25,938 nucleotides of DNA from a virus, in IMG/VR virus record IMGVR_UViG_3300022074_000334, positions 1 to 25,938 of that record, one strand, 5' to 3'. The position numbers and the translations under genes were made by a program. Shown one piece after another: positions 21,733 to 25,938 of the stretch. The notes beneath the pieces were generated by a model, which saw only the letters and a program-made list of their open reading frames with translations, made no database searches and was not told the origin of the DNA. The first letter of the stretch is position 1; the number at the start of each line of letters is the position of its first letter.

Positions 21733-22095
21733 TTAAAGTATTGCAAAGTTATTAAAATTATTTGAATATTTTTTCATTCCCAATGTAAAGGATTTCAAAA
21801 CGCCGTCGTTTTTAATTATGAAAAAACCGTTTCGTTGTTTGGAATAAATGGCGAAAAAATCAACGTCCGTTGTTTTATATTCGTTTTGATTTCTGTCGGA
21901 CAATCTTATTCGGTTGCGCGTTCTGTTGTCCTCGTTAATGGCTTTTATTTGTACTTTGAACAATCCTTTTGGCGAATCAACAATGCAGTCATAAATGGAC
22001 GTATGAAGCAGCGGAAACGAAACTAATAAATTGTTTTTCATCGCTTCAACGGCGAAAAGGTATTCGGCGAAACAACCAAATTGATTCGGATTCAT
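21733..22095 (-). CDS. PD-(D/E)XK endonuclease-like protein (PDDEXK_11 type)
   Basis: A 120-residue protein. The conserved Glu in FAEYLF (E11), Asp in YDCIVD (D36) and FKVQIK (Q49, K51) follow the pattern of small PD-(D/E)XK endonucleases, including the I-Ssp6803I-like homing nucleases, where Q-x-K replaces E-x-K. It lies between the tiny-gene cassette and the connector genes, bounded by terminators on both sides. Possible roles are free-standing homing, DNA repair or exclusion of other phages. It may be transcribed from a weak TAACTTTAT box. Confidence 0.68.
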   Translation of the reverse strand: MNPNQFGCFAEYLFAVEAMKNNLLVSFPLLHTSIYDCIVDSPKGLFKVQIKAINEDNRTRNRIRLSDRNQNEYKTTDVDFFAIYSKQRNGFFIIKNDGVLKSFTLGMKKYSNNFNNFAIL

Positions 22096-22108
22096 TTTAT
22101 AAAGTTAT

Positions 22109-22136
22109 AAAAAAAAGCGGTTAAATTAATAACCGC
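22109..22136 (-). terminator. Rho-independent terminator after the tiny-gene cassette
   Basis: On the minus strand GCGGTTA-TTAATT-TAACCGC (22117-22136) forms a perfect 7-bp stem, followed by eight T (22109-22116). Confidence 0.88.
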
Positions 22137-22163
22137 CTTTTCAAATCAAACTAACTAATAAAA

Positions 22164-22304
22164 TTAATCTTCGCTATTTAAGGCCAACGAAAAGCCGATA
22201 ACATATAAAAATATTGTTCCGATAATATCGTTATAAAGAAACATTTGACGTGTGGCAAAAAACCAAAACAACATTGTTAAAATAAAGTTAAGAAATTTTT
22301 TCAT
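22164..22304 (-). CDS. 46-residue membrane protein
   Basis: Starts at the ATG at 22302-22304, in an ATGA overlap with the stop of the zinc-finger-like gene. Two hydrophobic helices (LNFILTMLFWFFA and GTIFLYVIGFSLAL) are joined by a short polar turn, with a basic N-terminus and an acidic end (NSED). It could be a small inner-membrane protein, such as an exclusion factor or holin-like peptide. The last gene of the cassette, followed by a terminator. Confidence 0.6.
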   Translation of the reverse strand: MKKFLNFILTMLFWFFATRQMFLYNDIIGTIFLYVIGFSLALNSED

Positions 22305-22426
22305 AGTTGGTCCGCTTTAAAGCAAATATCTGAACAAACAAAAACGTCCTCAAATAATTTGACGCCGCAAACACGGCATTCGAATTCCGGTTCATCGTCC
22401 GGAAAATAATCTAATCCCCACGCCAT
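22301..22426 (-). CDS. 41-residue zinc-ribbon-like protein
   Basis: Starts at the ATG at 22424-22426, in a TAATG overlap with the previous gene. It has four Cys in the pattern CRVCG...CSDIC (C17, C20, C31, C35) suggesting a small zinc knuckle, and an acidic N-terminus (FPDDEPEFE). Such mini-proteins often bind nucleic acid or a host protein. No family is recognised. Confidence 0.6.
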   Translation of the reverse strand: MAWGLDYFPDDEPEFECRVCGVKLFEDVFVCSDICFKADQL

Positions 22427-22569
22427 TAGTTAATATTTAAAAGGTTCAACATTCTATTTAAAAATTTATCGAATTTGCTTTGAGATTCCAAATTTTCAAT
22501 TTCTTTTTTGGTGTAAACATTCACACGTTTTCCGTCGTGAATGATTGTTAATCCGGTTGTTGTTTTCAT
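22426..22569 (-). CDS. 47-residue basic protein
   Basis: Starts at the ATG at 22567-22569. It begins with a beta-like section (GLTIIHDGKRVNVYT) and continues as a helix (KKEIENLESQSKFDKFLNRML). The TAATG overlap with the next gene shows coupling. A stable hairpin lies 14 bases before the ATG. Function unknown. Confidence 0.58.
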   Translation of the reverse strand: MKTTTGLTIIHDGKRVNVYTKKEIENLESQSKFDKFLNRMLNLLNIN

Positions 22570-22583
22570 TTGTCTAAAATTGT

Positions 22584-22601
22584 GGCCGGGTTTCCCCGGC
22601 C
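22584..22601 (-). other. GAAA-loop hairpin between two tiny genes
   Basis: On the minus strand GGCCGGG-GAAA-CCCGGCC is a perfect 7-bp GC stem with a GNRA-type tetraloop. No T tract follows, so it is not a standard terminator. It may protect the mRNA or control translation of the gene starting at 22569. Confidence 0.65.
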
Positions 22602-22621
22602 GGTTAATGTTTTTAATTATT

Positions 22622-22765
22622 TTAATATCTACTGTTTAATACTAATTTGATTGCTTCTAAAATCGAACATTGATATTTATTGGTTTCAAATAATACCGCA
22701 ATATTTTGTTCGTTTGTGAAATTTAATTCTTTTGTCGCTAATTGTATTTCTTTCAATTTGTACAT
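22622..22765 (-). CDS. 47-residue protein, first gene of the tiny-gene cassette
   Basis: Starts at the ATG at 22763-22765, 38 bases after the TACTTTTG box. It is mostly helical (LKEIQLATKELNF, EAIKLVLNSR) with one Cys. No family is recognised. Its own promoter and its place behind the capsid gene fit a moron-type gene. Confidence 0.6.
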   Translation of the reverse strand: MYKLKEIQLATKELNFTNEQNIAVLFETNKYQCSILEAIKLVLNSRY

Positions 22766-22803
22766 AATGTTTAATTTTAATAGTTTGTTGTTGTTTGATG
22801 ATT

Positions 22804-22842
22804 CAAAAGTACATTTTATTTTGGAATTAAAAAAATATTTTC
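22804..22842 (-). promoter_or_regulatory. Promoter of the tiny-gene cassette
   Basis: On the minus strand TACTTTTG (22804-22811) is a perfect TAnnTTTG -7 box. GAAAATATTTTTTT (22829-22842) lies 17 bases upstream. It matches the early promoter at 9131-9170 in both parts and stands just below the capsid gene terminator. Confidence 0.7.
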
Positions 22843-22909
22843 ACTTTTTTTGAAAGTTTTTTTTGTTTTTTTTGTTTCTTATCTGTTGGGCGCCCTAAAA
22901 TAAAGGCAT

Positions 22910-22940
22910 AAAAAAAAGGCCCGGAATAAATCCAAGCCTT
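22910..22940 (-). terminator. Rho-independent terminator after the major capsid gene
   Basis: On the minus strand AAGGCTTGGA (22931-22940) pairs with TCCGGGCCTT (22916-22925) over 10 bp with two G-T pairs, then a run of T. Just before it, a perfect 14-base palindrome, CCGTAAAATTACGG (22959-22972), spans the stop codon. Confidence 0.88.
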
Positions 22941-22965
22941 TGTTTTTGGTTGATTATCCGTAAAA

Positions 22966-24138
22966 TTACGGTGTTTCCAATGCAGCTTTTGCAGTTGCAA
23001 ATGAACCTTTAACAAACGCGTTTGGTAAGTAGTTTGTCAATGCGATTCTCTCGCTAACTCTAACAGTCACAAAACCGTCACGAACGTTTGTTCCGTCCTC
23101 TTTAAAGAACTCAACATTTATTCCGTCACGAACCCAAAGTTGTGTTCCAACGCCAAAGTTTCCAATTAGGAAGTTTCCGGCACTAATAGCGCTATTTAAA
23201 ACAACTTTCACGCCCATAAACACGGGTTGTAAACCTTGATAAACTTGTTCTTTTAAATAGTTGTTTTGGCTATCTTTTAACAATAGGATTTTATGAAAAT
23301 CTGTTGGGTTCAATAAAATTGTATCGGCGTTGTAGTTTGCCAATGCTAATTGATTTAAAGAAGCAACAATAACGTCAAATTCGTTTGCGTTGTCAACGGC
23401 GTCGGCTAAATTACCGGCGGCGAATGTAGTTGCGGAATTTTCAATCCCGCCCAAATCGTTGCCACTTAAAATGTTTACGTCTTCAACGTCCAACAATTTT
23501 TCTGGCGCACGGCTTGACAAATAAGAAGTCAATTGTGCGGTATCGGCCAACATTTCCTCGCTAATTCTAAAATACGTTCCAATTTTTTTGACGTTTGCGT
23601 CGGTTGCGGTCATGTCAAAATCGGACTGTGTAAAGGTCGCGCCCTCGGCCGTGATGTCGGCGCCGTTTGAATATCCGCTTTCTTTTACGTAACGAACAAC
23701 ATCGGATGTGGTTGAACCTTGCGCCAATAATTGACGAATATGTTGTGGTCTTGTTGGATCAAATTTGAATCCAGGAACCACGTCGGCCGGTATCACCGAA
23801 CCGGTAAAATCGGCGCCCGTTGTCATATCGGCTTTAATTTCGAATGCTGCACTTCTTGAATGACCTTTTGCCATTTTTTCGATTGCACCATTTGAAAACG
23901 CTTCATTTAAAGCGCCTTTGAATGACATTCTTTTTTTAGCGCTGAATTGCTTTTTGTTAGCAACTTCAATCGCGTCTAATCTCTCATTTAATTTTGTTGC
24001 CATTTCAGAAACTTCATTTTTTACAATGTCGTTTGCTTTAACAACAACCGCTTCAACAACTTCGTTGTTTGATTTTTCGATTTTTGAATCAATGGCGCTA
24101 TTAAATTGGTCCAATTGATTTTTGATATTTTCTTCCAT
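22966..24138 (-). CDS. HK97-fold major capsid protein
   Basis: A 390-residue protein that forms the icosahedral shell. The first 75 residues are a predicted coiled coil rich in Lys/Glu (the delta or scaffolding domain), expected to be removed by the protease encoded just upstream. The rest matches the phage_capsid family: GSVIPADVVPGF, TFTQSDFDMTATDANVKKIG, RISEEMLADT and VRDGINVEFF. It follows the prohead protease gene by two bases. A hairpin terminator follows. Confidence 0.93.
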   Translation of the reverse strand: MEENIKNQLDQFNSAIDSKIEKSNNEVVEAVVVKANDIVKNEVSEMATKLNERLDAIEVANKKQFSAKKRMSFKGALNEAFSNGAIEKMAKGHSRSAAFEIKADMTTGADFTGSVIPADVVPGFKFDPTRPQHIRQLLAQGSTTSDVVRYVKESGYSNGADITAEGATFTQSDFDMTATDANVKKIGTYFRISEEMLADTAQLTSYLSSRAPEKLLDVEDVNILSGNDLGGIENSATTFAAGNLADAVDNANEFDVIVASLNQLALANYNADTILLNPTDFHKILLLKDSQNNYLKEQVYQGLQPVFMGVKVVLNSAISAGNFLIGNFGVGTQLWVRDGINVEFFKEDGTNVRDGFVTVRVSERIALTNYLPNAFVKGSFATAKAALETP

Positions 24139-24140
24139 TT

Positions 24141-24830
24141 TTAGTTTTTTAAGGAATTTAGTAAATAATTTAACACTTCTAAATCATCGTTTTTTGTTTC
24201 TTTTTTCGGCGAAGTGATTTCGTCAACCGGCTTCGTGAATTCCACAAATAATGATTTTAATTTTAATATTTCCGCTTCAATTGCAAATCCCATTTCATCG
24301 GAAATTGAACCTTTGCGAATTAGTTTCGAGAGATTGTCGTATCTTTTTGACAACTTCTCAACGTCAATATTTCCTTTGACGTCTAATATTTTGGCTTGAT
24401 CGTTGGCCGCTAATGTAACGGCGCTAATTTCGTATAATTTAACCTCTTTAATTTCACGGTAATCGCCTTTATTTTCTTTTTGAATTGGCATTATACCGAC
24501 TGAATTTTCGGTGATGACGCCGGATTTCATAAGTTCAACAACGTCCATTCCCATTTGTGTTTTTGCAATTTCGGCAACGAAAACCAATCCTTTGTCGTCT
24601 TCATATAATTCGGTCATTTTTCCAATTGGTTGATTCATATCGTGTTGATATAAATATTTCACGCGTTCACCATTTTCGGCGATTGTCTTTTTATATGCGC
24701 CTTTGACGATGACATCATTGTCGGAATCCTTGTTCCCGAAATAACTTCCGTAACCTTTTATAATTCCGGCCTTTTCGTCCGCGTCGATTAATTCACCAAC
24801 GGGCGCCGCTTTGTAAAGAATTGTATTCAT
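24141..24830 (-). CDS. HK97-type prohead protease (S78)
   Basis: A 229-residue serine protease that removes the capsid delta domain during maturation. The conserved order is present: GYGSYFG near 27-32; YQHD with H63; ITENSVG with the nucleophile S110; and YEISAVTLAAN with acidic E134. The length fits the family. Its leader carries the recurrent TATATTTACAAAAA motif (24843-24851), and it lies between the minor head protein and major capsid genes as usual. Confidence 0.93.
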   Translation of the reverse strand: MNTILYKAAPVGELIDADEKAGIIKGYGSYFGNKDSDNDVIVKGAYKKTIAENGERVKYLYQHDMNQPIGKMTELYEDDKGLVFVAEIAKTQMGMDVVELMKSGVITENSVGIMPIQKENKGDYREIKEVKLYEISAVTLAANDQAKILDVKGNIDVEKLSKRYDNLSKLIRKGSISDEMGFAIEAEILKLKSLFVEFTKPVDEITSPKKETKNDDLEVLNYLLNSLKN

Positions 24831-24842
24831 AATAAAATTTTT

Positions 24843-24851
24843 GTAAATATA
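24843..24851 (-). promoter_or_regulatory. Recurrent leader/promoter motif TATATTTAC before the prohead protease
   Basis: TCGTATATTTACAAAAA on the minus strand is shared with the tail tube leader at 15100. It lies 12 bases before the protease ATG. Confidence 0.45.
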
Positions 24852-24857
24852 CGATTT

Positions 24858-25694
24858 TTAAAAATTAGTAAAGCCACCGGCGGCAACCCCCAAACCAATG
24901 GATTGAATTTCCTCAATAGTTTGCGCGCCCTCTTTTGGTATGTGAGCAATTGAACAACGACAATTGACGACTTCTTTTGCCGGTGCGCTTGGATCACCCG
25001 GAAACATCATTGAAAAACCACCAACAGAAAATGACGCGTTTTGGTCAACGATTTGTCCGTCGGCGCGCTGATGCGTTGGCCGTGTCCTATCGTCAAAACT
25101 TGCAATCCATTCCTTTTGTAATTGGTCGCCCGGAAAAATTGTTGTTGCGGCTTCGGACGTTGCGAAATTAGCCGCGGCGGTTGATTCGGTTCGGACCAAA
25201 CGTTCGGCCTGGAATTGTGAATATCTATTGAATTGGTTGCGTAATATTCGCGCCTTTTCAACGGCGCCCAATGTCATAAATTCCGGATCCGACATCAATC
25301 GTTGTGTGATTCGAATAAGCGTTTGTTTTGCAGTACCGGCGACCAACGAAACGCGTTGTGAACCGACGGCAACGCCCAACGCTGCAAACCGTGCGGCCCA
25401 AATATCATCTAAATTTGAAGTGTCAATTTGTTTGGTCAAATACTTTTCAAAGTTTTTGGCGTACCAATTAGCAAATCGAATTCCAATTTGTGTGTATAAA
25501 TCGGAATAAATTTTCAACAATGGTTTGTCGTCAAATAAGTTTTGGAAATTGGTTTGTCCGTCCGCAATAAACGATTCAATGCCTTTGTTGTATTCGCTTT
25601 TATAAAAACGCTTAACAATTGCAATTTGTTTTTTTTCGGAAATGTCCAATTGCTTTTCGAAATCCGTTTGCCATTTGTCCCGATCTAATTTCAA
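24858..25694 (-). CDS. Minor head / head morphogenesis protein (Mu gpF or SPP1 gp7-like)
   Basis: A 278-residue protein packaged with the portal in the prohead. The N-terminal part is helical. The C-terminal part has the family pattern: RTESTAAANF, W-x4-DDRTRPTH (H208), a GGFSMMFPGDP stretch, and CRC near residues 245-247, a zinc-binding-like signature seen in Mu gpF. The start follows the stop of the preceding truncated gene. It precedes the prohead protease gene, as expected. Confidence 0.88.
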   Translation of the reverse strand: MKLDRDKWQTDFEKQLDISEKKQIAIVKRFYKSEYNKGIESFIADGQTNFQNLFDDKPLLKIYSDLYTQIGIRFANWYAKNFEKYLTKQIDTSNLDDIWAARFAALGVAVGSQRVSLVAGTAKQTLIRITQRLMSDPEFMTLGAVEKARILRNQFNRYSQFQAERLVRTESTAAANFATSEAATTIFPGDQLQKEWIASFDDRTRPTHQRADGQIVDQNASFSVGGFSMMFPGDPSAPAKEVVNCRCSIAHIPKEGAQTIEEIQSIGLGVAAGGFTNF

Positions 25695-25695
25695 A

Positions 25696-25938
25696 CTAAT
25701 CGTTTAAATCATTCAACTTTTTATTCACCCAATCGCGCATTGCAGTACCACCCCATAAATTCCAGGAAACAAAACCATTGTCGCGCCACGGCGTATCTTT
25801 AAAACGTTCCGCGATTGTTTGGTTGCCCTCGTGACGTGCAAAAAATGATTTGACGCGGTTCAACATTTCCAATGTTAATGGTTCACGATTTGCCAACATT
25901 CGGGCGCGTCGCCAACCGGTCATTGTTCCCGCTTGTAC
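25696..25938 (-). CDS. C-terminal fragment of a portal-region protein (cut by window edge)
   Basis: The frame is open to the right edge, so the true start is probably beyond the window; an internal ATG at 25921-25923 is only one option. The visible 80 residues contain WRRARMLANREPLTLEMLNR, FFARHEGN, PWRDNGFVSW and LWGGTAMRDW, a small domain I have seen at the ends of phage portal proteins or as a separate gene near them. The next gene is gpF-like, so the portal should be encoded here. The link to the portal itself is an inference. Confidence 0.55.
   Translation of the reverse strand, partial: VQAGTMTGWRRARMLANREPLTLEMLNRVKSFFARHEGNQTIAERFKDTPWRDNGFVSWNLWGGTAMRDWVNKKLNDLND

Noticed and set aside
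22827-22915. Lys-rich frame with a GRP AT-hook-like motif downstream of the capsid terminator, minus strand
   Set aside because: It has no proper start codon after the terminator, and the Lys codons come from A-tracts of the leader, so it is probably a by-product of AT-rich DNA.

Overview
The window looks like most of the genome of a small tailed phage (siphovirus type, HK97-fold capsid) of a Bacteroidetes host, probably a flavobacterium or relative. The DNA is AT-rich. Starts are preceded by A-rich leaders with no Shine-Dalgarno sequence. Several start regions carry a Bacteroidetes-type -7 box (TAnnTTTG). Protein signatures recall phages and mobile DNA of that phylum. The host assignment is an inference.

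Every gene I can support lies on the minus strand, so transcription runs from high to low coordinates. From 25938 down: a truncated gene that may be the end of the portal, a Mu gpF-like head protein, HK97 prohead protease and major capsid protein (22966-25938). Next is an island of four tiny genes and a PD-(D/E)XK nuclease with its own promoter and terminators (21733-22842). Then come head-tail connector and completion proteins (19738-21650), a lysis cassette of a small holin-like protein, an M15 peptidase and a second holin-like protein (18699-19733), small genes and two paralogous fibre-like proteins (15496-18697), tail tube, a tail-assembly chaperone pair joined by an apparent programmed -1 frameshift, tape measure and a tail-tip protein ending in a strong terminator (9171-15485).

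A second block (439-9108) starts at a promoter next to that terminator. It holds a small DNA-binding-like protein, an annealing recombinase, an SSB-tailed small protein, a RecE-like exonuclease, a stand-alone DnaA domain IV, two DNA methyltransferases, a VRR-NUC nuclease, a lambda-O-like initiator with a repeat cluster resembling an origin inside its gene, another PD-(D/E)XK protein, a primase-helicase and the terminase small subunit. The terminase large subunit begins at 463 and runs off the left edge.

The two ends fit each other: terminase is cut on the left and a portal-region gene is cut on the right. The window may therefore be a circularly permuted genome lacking only the rest of terL and the portal. 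I see no integrase, excisionase, CI-type repressor, tRNA, rRNA, CRISPR array or insertion sequence, which fits a virulent life style but does not prove it.

Most promising points: the candidate origin inside the initiator gene; the A AAA AAG frameshift in the tail chaperone; the moron-like cassette behind the capsid gene; recurring promoter motifs; and matching C-terminal clamp-binding-like peptides on both methyltransferases, encoded by nearly identical DNA.
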